A program made the position numbers and the translations under genes. A model generated the notes under the pieces. That model made no database searches. It was not told the DNA's origin and saw only the letters and a program-made list of their open reading frames with translations. Shown piece by piece: positions 53,488-62,872 of a DNA stretch of 64,000 bases; the stretch's first letter is position 1; every line of letters begins with the position of its first letter. Source of the DNA: CAWFGW01 sp963815495 (lineage in GTDB: Bacteria > Bacteroidota > Bacteroidia > Cytophagales > JAAEPT01); assembly GCA_963815495.1 (NCBI GenBank), contig CAWFGW010000012.1, positions 1 through 64,000 on the forward strand, written 5' to 3'.

Positions 53488-55455
53488 TCAATACTTCACT
53501 ACTCGATGCACTTGATGCTTTTCGCCCCACCAGATTTCTAATAGATACAACCCACTGTTTTCAGGCAACTGAAGCGATGGCATAGCACCGTGCAACTGAT
53601 GCATTGAAATTAATTGTCCAAGGCTGTTAAATAATTTTACTTTTAGAGAAGGAATTGAACAATTTACTTGAAAGGTGATGATATCAGTGGAAGGGTTAGG
53701 GTAAAAACCTATCTCGAGGGGGTCACAGGGAATTTCTGGTATAACTTCAACGCAGGCAGAAGTATCAACACAACCGTTTTCTGTTATTTCAACAGCAAAG
53801 TAACCCTTATTTGTTGCAGTAAAATGTTGACTGGTTTCTTCAGGTATTGTGATATTTTCATTATCACAATCCACCCATTGGTAGGTAGCATTGGTGTTGT
53901 TAGCAGTGATGGTTTTATCATTTAATGTGGTGCTAGCGCTGCTGTCGGATAGACTATAAACAGTCAAATTCAAGGTTACCACACTATCACATCCTTCGGC
54001 ATTAGTTAAAATATAAGTAGCGGTGTCGTTAGAGGAAGTGTAGGTTTTTCCATCTATCCATTCAAGGCTATCACAAGTAGTTATGATATCCGTTCCTGTT
54101 GTTGGATTAGTAATTGTTAAATTCAAAGTTACAACACTATCACATCCTGCGGCATTAGTTAAAGTATAAGTAGCAGTTTCGTTAGATGATGTGTAGGTGT
54201 TTCCATCTATCCATATAAGGCTATCACAAGTAGTAATCTTATCAGTTTCTGTTGTAGAATTAGTAATTGTTAAATCTAAAGTTACTACACTATCACATCC
54301 TGCGGCATTAGTTAAAATATAGCTGGCGGTGTTGTTAGAGGAAGTGTAGGTATTTCCATCTATCCATGTGAGGCTATCGCATGTAGAAATGACATCGGTT
54401 CCAGAAGTAGATCTTGTAATTGTCAAATCCAAAAACACAAGACTATCGTAGCCTATATCATTTGTGACCGTGTGGGTGGCCGAATTGTTAGAAGAAGTAT
54501 AGGTGTTTCCATCCATCCATGTAAGGCTGTCACAAGCCACTAGGGTGTCTGTTCCAGAATTAATTAAGCGGATAACTCCACTTCTAGGAGGATAACCATC
54601 TCCATAATTATAAATCCACCCCCCCGCAGTAATTTTTCCATCGGGTTGAAGGGCTAAAGAACGAACAGAACCACTACACTTGTCTCCAGTATCAAAGGAA
54701 GTGTCTAATGAACCACTATCATTTAAGCGCAGAATAGATTCCCTGTTTATATCTGCGGAGAAACTGAAAGATCCCCCAACTATAATTTTTCCATCGGGCT
54801 GAACAACTAAAGAATAAACAGCAGGCCTAACTCCTGAATAAAAGAGAGTGTCCAAGGAACCGTCCTCATTCAGACGTATGATAGCTCCACTATTACTTGT
54901 TTCGTTAGAAAAACTGAAAGATCCCCCAACTATAATTTTTCCGTCAGGTTGAAGAGCTACACAATTAACATCATCATCAAACTCAATCTTTAGATCAAAA
55001 GAAGTATCTAAAGAACCATCTGCATTTAGACGTACAATTCTGTTTCTGTTTTTTTCATTAAAAGTACTGAAATCACCGCCAACAATAATTTTCCCATCAG
55101 GTTGAATAGTCATACAATTAACTAAAGAATTAAAACCTGTTCCAGGATTAAAAGAGTTGTCTAAAGAGCCATCCTTATTCAGGCGTGCAATATTACTGCT
55201 TTTTTTTTCGTAAATATTAAAATTACCTCCTATAATAATTTTTCCGTTAGGTTGAACAGCAATAGAGTAAATTTGACTATAAAAATTACTCCGAGTATCA
55301 AAAGAAATATCTGATGAGCCATCTGCATTCAGACGCATAATAGCGTTACTTATTCTTCCGTTAACTGAGAAAAATCTACCTCCTATTATTATTTTTCCAT
55401 CGGGTTGAATAGCTATAGCTTCAATAACATCAATATTAGCTACCTCTGTATCCAC
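53488..55455 (-). CDS. delta-60 propeller/T9SS surface protein, 5' end lost to a stop codon
   Basis: This 655-residue frame opens at GTG 55455, but the true gene starts at ATG 55692 and an in-frame TAA at codon 39 splits it (see the 5' fragment entry). It holds delta-60 repeats (about 8-310, of the form QPDGKIIVGG, then RLNADGSLDTSF), then four 51-residue repeats (CDSLTWIDGNTYTSS, CDSVVTLDLTITN) and a type A T9SS sorting domain (IGFYPNPSTDIITFQ). Without its signal peptide the product would not be exported, so it is probably a pseudogene, unless the stop is a sequencing error or is read through. Confidence 0.75.
   Translation of the reverse strand: MDTEVANIDVIEAIAIQPDGKIIIGGRFFSVNGRISNAIMRLNADGSSDISFDTRSNFYSQIYSIAVQPNGKIIIGGNFNIYEKKSSNIARLNKDGSLDNSFNPGTGFNSLVNCMTIQPDGKIIVGGDFSTFNEKNRNRIVRLNADGSLDTSFDLKIEFDDDVNCVALQPDGKIIVGGSFSFSNETSNSGAIIRLNEDGSLDTLFYSGVRPAVYSLVVQPDGKIIVGGSFSFSADINRESILRLNDSGSLDTSFDTGDKCSGSVRSLALQPDGKITAGGWIYNYGDGYPPRSGVIRLINSGTDTLVACDSLTWMDGNTYTSSNNSATHTVTNDIGYDSLVFLDLTITRSTSGTDVISTCDSLTWIDGNTYTSSNNTASYILTNAAGCDSVVTLDLTITNSTTETDKITTCDSLIWIDGNTYTSSNETATYTLTNAAGCDSVVTLNLTITNPTTGTDIITTCDSLEWIDGKTYTSSNDTATYILTNAEGCDSVVTLNLTVYSLSDSSASTTLNDKTITANNTNATYQWVDCDNENITIPEETSQHFTATNKGYFAVEITENGCVDTSACVEVIPEIPCDPLEIGFYPNPSTDIITFQVNCSIPSLKVKLFNSLGQLISMHQLHGAMPSLQLPENSGLYLLEIWWGEKHQVHRVVKY
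53944..54555. repeat. four tandem 153-bp repeats within the delta-60 gene
   Basis: Four units of exactly 153 bp (51 codons) encode the CDSLxWIDGxTYTSSN/CDSVVTLxLTITN repeats. Nucleotide identity is high, most clearly at CCATCTAT (54050, 54203, 54356 and a variant near 54509). This suggests recent duplication or recombination between the units. Confidence 0.85.
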
Positions 55456-55575
55456 ATTAAAAGTGTTGTCTAAAGAACCGTCTATATTAAGCCGTTCAAA
55501 TATGTTTTTATTTACCGTATTATTATTAAGACTCCCGCCAACAATAATTTTTCCATCGGGTTGAACAGCTATAGA

Positions 55576-55692
55576 TTACACATAATGATTACCCCAAGAT
55601 TTTCTTTGGGTAAAAGTGGGGTCATTGACAACTCCTTGTGAAAACACACTTGAAAAAAGTGTAATAAAAAGAACAGTAAATAGCTTTTTCAT
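55576..55692 (-). pseudogene. 5' fragment of the delta-60 propeller gene ending in a premature stop
   Basis: ATG 55690-55692 starts a clear signal peptide (MKKLFTVLFITLFSSVFSQ). The frame then runs VVNDPTFTQRKSWGNHYV into TAA at 55576-55578. After the stop the same frame continues SIAVQPDGKIIVGGSL, the first delta-60 repeat, and joins the 655-residue frame without any shift. The gene is therefore split by a nonsense codon alone. Confidence 0.85.
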
Positions 55693-55854
55693 CTTGTGGT
55701 TTAAAAGTAAGAAACCATAAATAAAACTATAATTTGTGTAAGGGACAAAATCAACGTGTAAAGAATTTGATTTTGCTTGTCCTTTTGTTGAGAACTTGCG
55801 TTCGGTTATGTGAATAGCTGATTTATAGGCTCGGGAAAGATTTTAGTTAAAAGC

Positions 55855-56332
55855 ACCCACCCCTTGCCCCTCCGAGGAGGGGAGTGATTTTTATAGTTAT
55901 TTCGTTTGGAGTGATGGTTGGCCATTTTCTATATGAAAACTAAATCTCTATCCTTTTTGTCCACTCTCCAGTCCGAAGACACTCCCCTCTTTTTCGTTTA
56001 AGTGGTGATAGGAGGCTTCTATTTGAAAGCTAAATCGCAACTCTTTTTTCCACTCCCCAGTTCGGAGACACTCCCGTCCAAAGAGTGGGAATAGTTTCTA
56101 TAGTTATTTCGTTTGGGGTGGTGATTGGAGGTTTCTATTTGAAAGCAAATCTCAATTCTTTTTTCCAATTCTCCAGTCCTAAGACACTCATCTTTTGGGA
56201 TGGGTGTAATTTCTATAGTTATTTCGTTTAAAGTGATGATTTGAACCTTTCTATTTAAAAGCTAAATCTCAATCTATTTCCCCACCCTCCTGTTCGGAGA
56301 CACTCCCCTCCTCGGAGGGGTTAGGGGTGGGT
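55855..56332. repeat. repeat block 1: four ~100-115-bp units bounded by palindromic ends
   Basis: The block starts with the 31-bp end L1 (55855-55885) containing CCCCTCCGAGGAGGGG and finishes with R1 (56302-56332) containing CCCCTCCTCGGAGGGG. L1 and R1 are inverted copies (29 of 31 bases match). Between them are four diverged units with TTCGTTT at 55901, 55993, 56108 and 56223, each followed by TTTCTATTTGAAA-like and TCCAGTTCGGAGACACTC-like motifs. The palindromes are GC-rich in an AT-rich genome. Confidence 0.85.
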
Positions 56333-56402
56333 AAATTCATTAACAAAAAGTTTGATTTTATCCACTTCCACACTTAATTTGAGCGTCACCCATTTTTTAA
56401 CT

Positions 56403-56780
56403 ATGGCTCACAAACGGGAAATAATCCCTTACAATCCTAAATTAAAACAACTTGCCCGGAAGCTAAGGAGTAATATGACTACTTCCGAAATACTCCTCTG
56501 GCAAGAACTAAAGAAAAAACAGCTACTTGGATACGATTTTGATCGCCAGCGACCAATCGATAATTACATTGTGGATTTTTATTGTAAAGATTTAAAATTA
56601 GCTATTGAAATAGATGGGGAATCGCACAGCTACGAAGGAGCTTACGAGAGGGATAAAATAAGGCAAGAAAAATTAGAATCGCTAGGAGTACGGTTTTTAC
56701 GTTTTGATGACCTAGAGGTCAAAAAAAAATTGTTTGATGTGGTAAATACAATTTATGATTGGATAAAAACGAATAGTTGA
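56403..56780 (+). CDS. DUF559 nuclease-like protein (Vsr-type fold)
   Basis: The start is at ATG 56403 (125 residues, MAHKREIIPYNPKLKQLARK). It has the DUF559 pattern: NMTTSEILLWQELKKKQLLG, then GYDFDRQRPIDNYIVDFYCK and the acidic AIEIDGESHS (PD-(D/E)xK-type residues), and a final LGVRFLRFDDLEV. The domain is related to very-short-patch-repair endonucleases. It sits between repeat block 1 (70 bases upstream) and the end L2 (12 bases downstream), which suggests it belongs to the repeat system. Its target is unknown. Confidence 0.85.
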   Translation: MAHKREIIPYNPKLKQLARKLRSNMTTSEILLWQELKKKQLLGYDFDRQRPIDNYIVDFYCKDLKLAIEIDGESHSYEGAYERDKIRQEKLESLGVRFLRFDDLEVKKKLFDVVNTIYDWIKTNS

Positions 56781-56792
56781 AATTCAGTGAGG

Positions 56793-56923
56793 ACCCACCC
56801 CTTGCCCCTCCGAGGAGGGGAGTAGTTTCAATAGTTACTTCGTTTAAAGTGGTGATTGGGAGTTTCTATTTAAGAGCTAAATCACCATCCTTTTTCCACT
56901 CTCCAGTTGGGAGAGAACTCAAC
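56793..56923. repeat. repeat block 2: palindromic end plus one unit
   Basis: L2 (56793-56823) is identical to L1 over all 31 bases. One unit follows (TTCGTTT at 56839, TCCAGTTGGGAGAGAACTC near 56911) with no right end, so the block looks truncated. It begins just after the DUF559 stop codon. Confidence 0.8.
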
Positions 56924-56995
56924 TCGTTGATTGTAAATATATACATAGGACTAACTCTTTAACCTGTAAACTTTTTAGGACTTAGTCATAAGAGG

Positions 56996-57266
56996 ACCCA
57001 CCCCTAACCCCTCCTAGGAGGGGAAAGTTGCAACAATTATATCGTTGATTGATGATGATTGGAGGTTTCTATTTACCGATTAAATCTCAATCCATATTTC
57101 CCACCCTCTAGTTCTAAGAAATCCCTCTACTCGGACGAGACAGTACCCTATAGTTATTTCGTTTGGGGTGGTGATTGGAGATTTCTATTTGAAAACTAAA
57201 CCTCAATCCTCTTCCCCTCCCTCCAGTTCGGAGACACTCCCCTCTTGGGAGGGGTTAGGGGTGGGT
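56996..57266. repeat. repeat block 3: two units between palindromic ends
   Basis: L3 (56996-57026) carries the perfect palindrome CCCCTCCTAGGAGGGG. R2 (57236-57266) carries CCCCTCTTGGGAGGGG followed by TTAGGGGTGGGT as in R1. Two units lie between (near 57041 and 57158), 117 bases apart. Block 3 ends 137 bases before the large surface-protein gene. Confidence 0.8.
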
Positions 57267-57403
57267 TCTTAAGGAGAATAGCGTTATAGCGATGATTTGA
57301 AGCCCCAAACCCCTTAGAGACCCTACATCAAAAAAATATCTTATTCTTTTATTACCTTTACCTCTTAAACTGAATACACTAACTGTATCCTTAGTCAACT
57401 GCT

Positions 57404-60400
57404 ATGAAAAAGCTTCTCTTATTGCCAACGCTATTTTTAATTCTCTCCCTTTCATTTGCTCAGGACCGTATCGTAAAGCTAGACACGGATGGAGACACTC
57501 CTGGTGAATTACGTTATGAAATCAACAATTCTGAGCCAGGTGACATCATTATTATTGATGAAAAGGTTCAAAATATAGTTCTAGAAAAAGGGGAAATCGA
57601 AATTCCTCACGATTTACACATCACTGGTCAAGAAAAAGCTCCAACCACTATTACTGGAAATGGAACCTCTCGTATTTTTAACTTCACACAAATGGAAGTG
57701 CCTTCACAAGAAGGAATTTTTGACGTAGTTTTAAATAAAACACATCCAGGATCATTAGTAGAACATTTAGTTTTAACAAATGGCGTTTCTGAAGATCCAC
57801 AAGTAGGTGGAGAAGGTGGTGCTATACGCCTAAACAACCGAAGCGCTTTCTTTCGAAAAGTCATTTTTCAAGACAACAAAGCCATAAGTGGTGGTGCTGT
57901 GAGTGCTTCTGGTGGTGAACTGATTTTTGAATATTGCACCTTCAATAATAATACAGCCGAAAATGAAGAAGATAGCTATGGAGGAGCAATTTATTATATA
58001 AATCCAGATGGTGGTCAAAGCTTCACTTTGCACACCCTGAAACTATTTGGTTCATCGCTATTGGTAAACCAAAGCATTAATGGTCCTGGTGGAGCTATCT
58101 ATATTCAAGATGATGCAGGGACTTTTGAATATTATATAGAAAACTCAACTTTCTACAAAAACAAAGGCGCTGGTGGTGGGGCATTAGCTATCTCCGATTA
58201 CATTGGTAAGAGTAATGGATTTATTGATCAATGTACCTTTTCAGGGAATACTGATATGAAAGAAGGTGGCGGAGCCATTCGTATCGAAAGCCAAGGAAAT
58301 TTATCCATCAATCATTCAACCATTACAGAGAACACTTCGGCTTATGGTGGCGGTGGTATTTATACTGCATTCGGGAGGGTTTCTTTATACAGCACCATTG
58401 TATCCAATAACAAATTAGATACAAACACAGATCTTACTGGTTCTGAGGATTTATATGCTGAGAACGAAAGCGCAATCACATCTGGTGGATATAATTTTCT
58501 AGGCACCAATAGCATTAGTTTTTTGACTGAAACTAATAATGAAGTAATTGGCGATGATCCACAACTAGAGCCTTTAGCTGCTGATAATGGTGGCCCTACG
58601 CTTACTCACATACCCTCAGAAAAGAGCCTTGTTATTGATGCGGGAGACCCTGGGTTTAGACCTGAAGGTGAGCAATACGATCAGCGGGGAGAACCGTTCG
58701 TTCGTTTTTTTGATGATAAAATAATTGATATTGGGGCAGTTGAGTGGCAGGTCAATTGTACACGACCAAATTTTGATGCTGGACCGGATTTAGAGGTTTG
58801 TGCCGATTCAGTGATTTTTAGACCTTCCAATACTCCAAGCGGCTGGGAAAGTACTTGGTCTATTGCTGGCAATTCTTACACCTACATTAAGGAATTGGCT
58901 GATGGAAGGATACAAGTTGGAAGTAACGACTTTATCCAAATCGGACAGATTTCCGTTCCTCTTTCGTTGCCCTCATACGACTCTACTGTGGTAGTATGGG
59001 TTTTAAATTCGGGAGGGTGTCTTTTTACTGATTCTCTTGTTATCAAAAGAGATCAAGCTCCTTACGCTGATATTTTTTACCAAAATAGAGAAACATTTTG
59101 TGCTGACACTACTGGAAAACCTCATATATCGACATCAGGCAATAGCGATAGTCTGCGTTGGTCCGTGATTTCAGGTGTAGCCACCATTCTCAACCCCACT
59201 AGCGAATATGACAAACTAATTACAGGGATTGGTTCTGGTGATAGCGCTTCCATTGAAATAGCAGTCTACACTGGTGTTTGTCCAGCAGTTCGTGATACAA
59301 TGACCCTCGTAAGGGAGGCAGAAATAACTCCTGAAATATCAATTGCTAACCTTTCAAGCTCGACATGTACTGACTCTATTCACACATTTCATGCAGATGT
59401 AAACATTAAAAATTTTAGTGAATTTGATGGCACTATTAATTGGCAGATTAACGGCATTCATCAAACCAATCACAACGATACGATAGCGACTTTCAGCAAC
59501 CTATCTGATCAAGATACTATCGCTGCAATTTTTGAACAACATTATTCCTGTGCTTCAGTTAACGAGGTTACCTCAAATTCAATAATTCTCAACTTATATC
59601 CACAAGCCGTTGCGGGTACCATAGCAAGTAACAGTGGTAGCACATGTTTAAACGACACGATTCTCGTAGGGCTTAATGGTTCTAAAGGAGAAAATATTGA
59701 ATGGTTTCAAAGCCTCAACGAAGGGACATATGCACCCATAACTTCTGGGTTAATCAACGACACAACTGTTCAAGTGGTTTTTGATGATCCAAGTATTAAT
59801 GACATACGAGTTTATGCACAAGTATCCAATGCTTGCAATGAAACTACAACTGAAATCTATAGCCTTTACTTAGAACCATCTCCAACTGCTGGAACGATAA
59901 CCCCTTCCAGTTTGGTTGTTTGTGAAGGTGAAGAACTAAAATTAAAAACAACTAATTCAATTGCAGATGAATATATCTGGCAAGAAAGTATAGATACCTT
60001 AGTATGGACCACTATTCCCAATGCAACAGATGATTCATTATCGCTGACGCCTACTACTAATACCTACTATCGATTTATTTCCAGAATAGTAGAGACTTCC
60101 TGTCCACGTGACACCTCTAATCATACTTTAATAACCGTCAGCACACAACCCCATAAAGCCACGCTTTCCCCTGATATGACAATTTGTTCAGGCCAACTGA
60201 TTAATTTAAAAGCTTCTGGTTCGTTGGATCAACTTGATTGGTTTGTAAGTTCTGATGGCGGAGAAACTTTCACAAAAACTGTATTCCCTAATATGGTTGG
60301 AGACTCGATTGCTTCTCAAGTATTATTGGAAAACACGGACCCCACCCCATTAGCTTACTATATTTATGTTCAGTCAAGCAATTCTTGTGATTCAATAAAT

Positions 60401-61345
60401 AGTGACACCATGGTAGTTACTGTGGATCCTCTTCCAGTTATTGACCCCCCAGCACCAGTAGTGGAATGTGGTCGTTATACCCTACCTCCAATAACAGGTG
60501 TTAATCTTAGCGGTAACCAAGCCTACTTTACCGCTCCTGATGGCCAAGGAATACCCGTTTTAGCGGGTACTGAAATACTTTCAGACACCCTTTTATATGC
60601 CTTTGATATCTCAGCTGCAGGGTGCTTTTCAGAGTCGTTAGTGAATATTACCATCACCGCTCAACCTACCATCAACATTGGGCCTGATCAATCGATATGT
60701 GCCAGTAACTCATCGGTCCTTTTAAATAGTACTATTGGTGGCGGTGCCACGGGTGTTTTATGGTCAACCAACGGAACAGGAACTTTCTCAAGTGCAACTA
60801 CATTAACCACTACCTATACCCTATCGGCTTCCGATTTATTACTCGGTCAAATTACAATCTACGCTACATCTGAAAACTCCCCTTCATGTAACAAGGAAAT
60901 GGATAGCCTTAGTGTAAACATCAGTCCTTCACCAACAGTAAACGCAGGTCCTGATCAAACAATCAGCTGTTATGACGGTACTGGTATTACTATGAATGGT
61001 ACTATTACTAATGCTACAGGCGCAATATGGTCAAACTATGAGGGTACCTTTACTCCAAATGAAGCAGACTTAAACGCCACCTATTTCCCTTCTTCTAATG
61101 AAATCGCTAATGGTGCTGTGCAACTGGTATTAACAAGTGATGAGAATAATCTTTGCCCTTCAGGTACTGATACGGTTGATTTAATGATCACCACTTATGA
61201 CTTAAGTGTCTCGGATGATGTCGCAACAATTTTCTCTGGCGATAGTGCTGTGGTGGCTATTTTAACCAATGACCTAATTGAAGGAGGTATATCTGAATAT
61301 TTCACTCATAACTCCAACAACATCTGGTACGGCATATATCACTGA
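57404..61345 (+). CDS. large beta-helix/Ig-like surface protein, N-terminal part of a frameshifted gene
   Basis: This is a 1313-residue frame with a signal peptide (MKKLLLLPTLFLILSLSFAQ). It has a right-handed beta-helix of the choice-of-anchor type (about 25-450, with repeated GGGALAIS and NHSTITENTSAYGGGGIYTA motifs), then PKD/Ig-like domains to the end. The frame breaks near codon 1290 (...LIEGG), after which the next frame continues the same protein and its T9SS sorting domain. This half alone would be secreted to the periplasm without a sorting signal. A 7-base or single-base insertion near 61283-61300 would explain the break. Confidence 0.8.
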   Translation: MKKLLLLPTLFLILSLSFAQDRIVKLDTDGDTPGELRYEINNSEPGDIIIIDEKVQNIVLEKGEIEIPHDLHITGQEKAPTTITGNGTSRIFNFTQMEVPSQEGIFDVVLNKTHPGSLVEHLVLTNGVSEDPQVGGEGGAIRLNNRSAFFRKVIFQDNKAISGGAVSASGGELIFEYCTFNNNTAENEEDSYGGAIYYINPDGGQSFTLHTLKLFGSSLLVNQSINGPGGAIYIQDDAGTFEYYIENSTFYKNKGAGGGALAISDYIGKSNGFIDQCTFSGNTDMKEGGGAIRIESQGNLSINHSTITENTSAYGGGGIYTAFGRVSLYSTIVSNNKLDTNTDLTGSEDLYAENESAITSGGYNFLGTNSISFLTETNNEVIGDDPQLEPLAADNGGPTLTHIPSEKSLVIDAGDPGFRPEGEQYDQRGEPFVRFFDDKIIDIGAVEWQVNCTRPNFDAGPDLEVCADSVIFRPSNTPSGWESTWSIAGNSYTYIKELADGRIQVGSNDFIQIGQISVPLSLPSYDSTVVVWVLNSGGCLFTDSLVIKRDQAPYADIFYQNRETFCADTTGKPHISTSGNSDSLRWSVISGVATILNPTSEYDKLITGIGSGDSASIEIAVYTGVCPAVRDTMTLVREAEITPEISIANLSSSTCTDSIHTFHADVNIKNFSEFDGTINWQINGIHQTNHNDTIATFSNLSDQDTIAAIFEQHYSCASVNEVTSNSIILNLYPQAVAGTIASNSGSTCLNDTILVGLNGSKGENIEWFQSLNEGTYAPITSGLINDTTVQVVFDDPSINDIRVYAQVSNACNETTTEIYSLYLEPSPTAGTITPSSLVVCEGEELKLKTTNSIADEYIWQESIDTLVWTTIPNATDDSLSLTPTTNTYYRFISRIVETSCPRDTSNHTLITVSTQPHKATLSPDMTICSGQLINLKASGSLDQLDWFVSSDGGETFTKTVFPNMVGDSIASQVLLENTDPTPLAYYIYVQSSNSCDSINSDTMVVTVDPLPVIDPPAPVVECGRYTLPPITGVNLSGNQAYFTAPDGQGIPVLAGTEILSDTLLYAFDISAAGCFSESLVNITITAQPTINIGPDQSICASNSSVLLNSTIGGGATGVLWSTNGTGTFSSATTLTTTYTLSASDLLLGQITIYATSENSPSCNKEMDSLSVNISPSPTVNAGPDQTISCYDGTGITMNGTITNATGAIWSNYEGTFTPNEADLNATYFPSSNEIANGAVQLVLTSDENNLCPSGTDTVDLMITTYDLSVSDDVATIFSGDSAVVAILTNDLIEGGISEYFTHNSNNIWYGIYH

Positions 61346-62762
61346 TGCTAATCAACTTGTCTTTGTACCCGAGTTTGGATTCTCTGGTGAGGTTACCCTT
61401 GACTATCTAGTGGTTAATGAGTGTGGTATTACTGAGCAGGCAAAAGTTACAATCACCGTAACGAACAACGCGCCTGTGGCAAATGACACTACCGTGACCC
61501 TCGAAAACCAATCAAGTTTGACGTTTGACATACGGGATTTCTTTACCGATGCGGAGAATAACATCTTATTTGATTCGGCTTCTATCCTGACAAACACAAC
61601 TATTGGTTCTGCTTCAATTTCAGGATTCAACGTCACGTTAGATTATTCTACTACAATCGGTACAATCGACTCTTTCTATGTGAAGGTACTTGACGCAGGA
61701 AATGAAACGGCAACTGCTTTGATTCAAATCATACTTTCTGAAAGTGTTGTAGGTGCTAACGCTGGCGCTGATAAAACAATCAAAACCTATAGCACGACAC
61801 TAAATGCAGACCCTGTTTTCAGTGCTTCTACTTATTGGTCTCCTGTTAATGGATTAGTATTTAACGACATCACTAGTCCGAAAGCTGAAGTAAGTGGCTT
61901 TAAGCCAGAAAAAAGCCCTTATTTGTTGGTTTGGAATGTAGACAATGGAAATACAATTAGTTCGGATACAGTAAAAATCACAGTCGTAAATGTGCCCCCA
62001 GTGGTGATAAATGCTAAAAAAGTTACTGTCAAACAAAAGATCACGATCATTAACCTTGACTCTTTAGTCGCTGATTCCAATAGAAACATTTCTTCGATTA
62101 AAATCATTACTCCTTTTTCCAACTTAGACAATAAGGTAGTATCCATTGATAATGAAGCACTCACCATAACAATTGACTTAAATAAAAGTGGTATTTCAGA
62201 TACCACAAACATCGTAGACTCACTAGAGTATGAGGTTTGTGATGTCTTTAACACGTGTGCTCGCTCATATATTACCGTACTTCGTGAAGGTATTGATATA
62301 AATGCTTTAACGCGAATTGAAGAAATATTACCGAGTACTATTTATAATTTCTTAAGCCCCAACAATGACATCTTAAATAGCAATTTCTTTTTTGACATCA
62401 AAATCATTAAATCGGATGGCGATAATTTAATCGTTGACATTGTTACAGATAATGAAACAAATGGTGTTTTAAGATATGGCCCTGATTTCGACAATACATT
62501 CTCTAAACTTATCGAGCGCATCGAGGTAGTAATTTTCAACCGATGGGGTGATCAAATCATCTCTTTTGATGATTACTATGGCGGTGAAGCTTACAACAAT
62601 GGTGAAATAGTTGGAAACGAAGTTCCTGATAAATACGTCTGGAAAGGTAAAGACAAAAACGGAAACAATCTTGTCAATGGCACTTACTATTTTTATGTTA
62701 AAATAATAAGTCGTGTTTCGGAGGAGTCTTCTACAAGCGGGTTCATCGAATTGAGAGATTAA
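61278..62762 (+). CDS. C-terminal part of the frameshifted surface protein, T9SS type B sorting domain
   Basis: This 494-residue frame overlaps the preceding one by 68 bases and is shifted by +1. It has Ig/cadherin-like stretches (ITPTTSGTAYITDANQLVFV, GFSGEVTLDYLVVNECG) and ends in a gliding-motility-associated (type B) C-terminal domain: FLSPNNDILNSNFFFDIKII, VVIFNRWGDQI and YVWKGKDKNGNNLVNGTYYF. It has no signal peptide and no plausible start; it is the C-terminus of the upstream gene. The parent protein would be about 1780 residues. Confidence 0.78.
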   Translation: MKEVYLNISLITPTTSGTAYITDANQLVFVPEFGFSGEVTLDYLVVNECGITEQAKVTITVTNNAPVANDTTVTLENQSSLTFDIRDFFTDAENNILFDSASILTNTTIGSASISGFNVTLDYSTTIGTIDSFYVKVLDAGNETATALIQIILSESVVGANAGADKTIKTYSTTLNADPVFSASTYWSPVNGLVFNDITSPKAEVSGFKPEKSPYLLVWNVDNGNTISSDTVKITVVNVPPVVINAKKVTVKQKITIINLDSLVADSNRNISSIKIITPFSNLDNKVVSIDNEALTITIDLNKSGISDTTNIVDSLEYEVCDVFNTCARSYITVLREGIDINALTRIEEILPSTIYNFLSPNNDILNSNFFFDIKIIKSDGDNLIVDIVTDNETNGVLRYGPDFDNTFSKLIERIEVVIFNRWGDQIISFDDYYGGEAYNNGEIVGNEVPDKYVWKGKDKNGNNLVNGTYYFYVKIISRVSEESSTSGFIELRD

Positions 62763-62810
62763 TAAATAACAAATCCTCCAGTTAGAGAAGTCTGTCCAAG
62801 GGATTTGTAT

Positions 62811-62839
62811 TGTACAATGAAACTTAATTAGTAACTTCG
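62811..62839 (+). promoter_or_regulatory. candidate promoter for queA
   Basis: TTG at 62811-62813, 18 bases and TAACTTCG at 62832-62839 (one mismatch to TAnnTTTG) lie 33 bases before the ATG. Confidence 0.4.
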
Positions 62840-62872
62840 CGACTTCGTTTAATACCGTAATATTAAATTTCT

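Noticed and set aside
56777..56962. 61-residue frame after the DUF559 gene
   Set aside because: It is a translation of the palindromic end L2 and a repeat unit, with no protein-like pattern beyond the repeat.
55855..57266. CRISPR array
   Set aside because: The units are diverged, about 92-117 bp long and mostly contiguous, with no short identical repeats and unique spacers, and there are no cas genes.
61278..61345. Programmed ribosomal frameshifting in the surface-protein gene
   Set aside because: No slippery heptamer or downstream pseudoknot is evident, and the sequence after the break in the first frame is non-protein-like.
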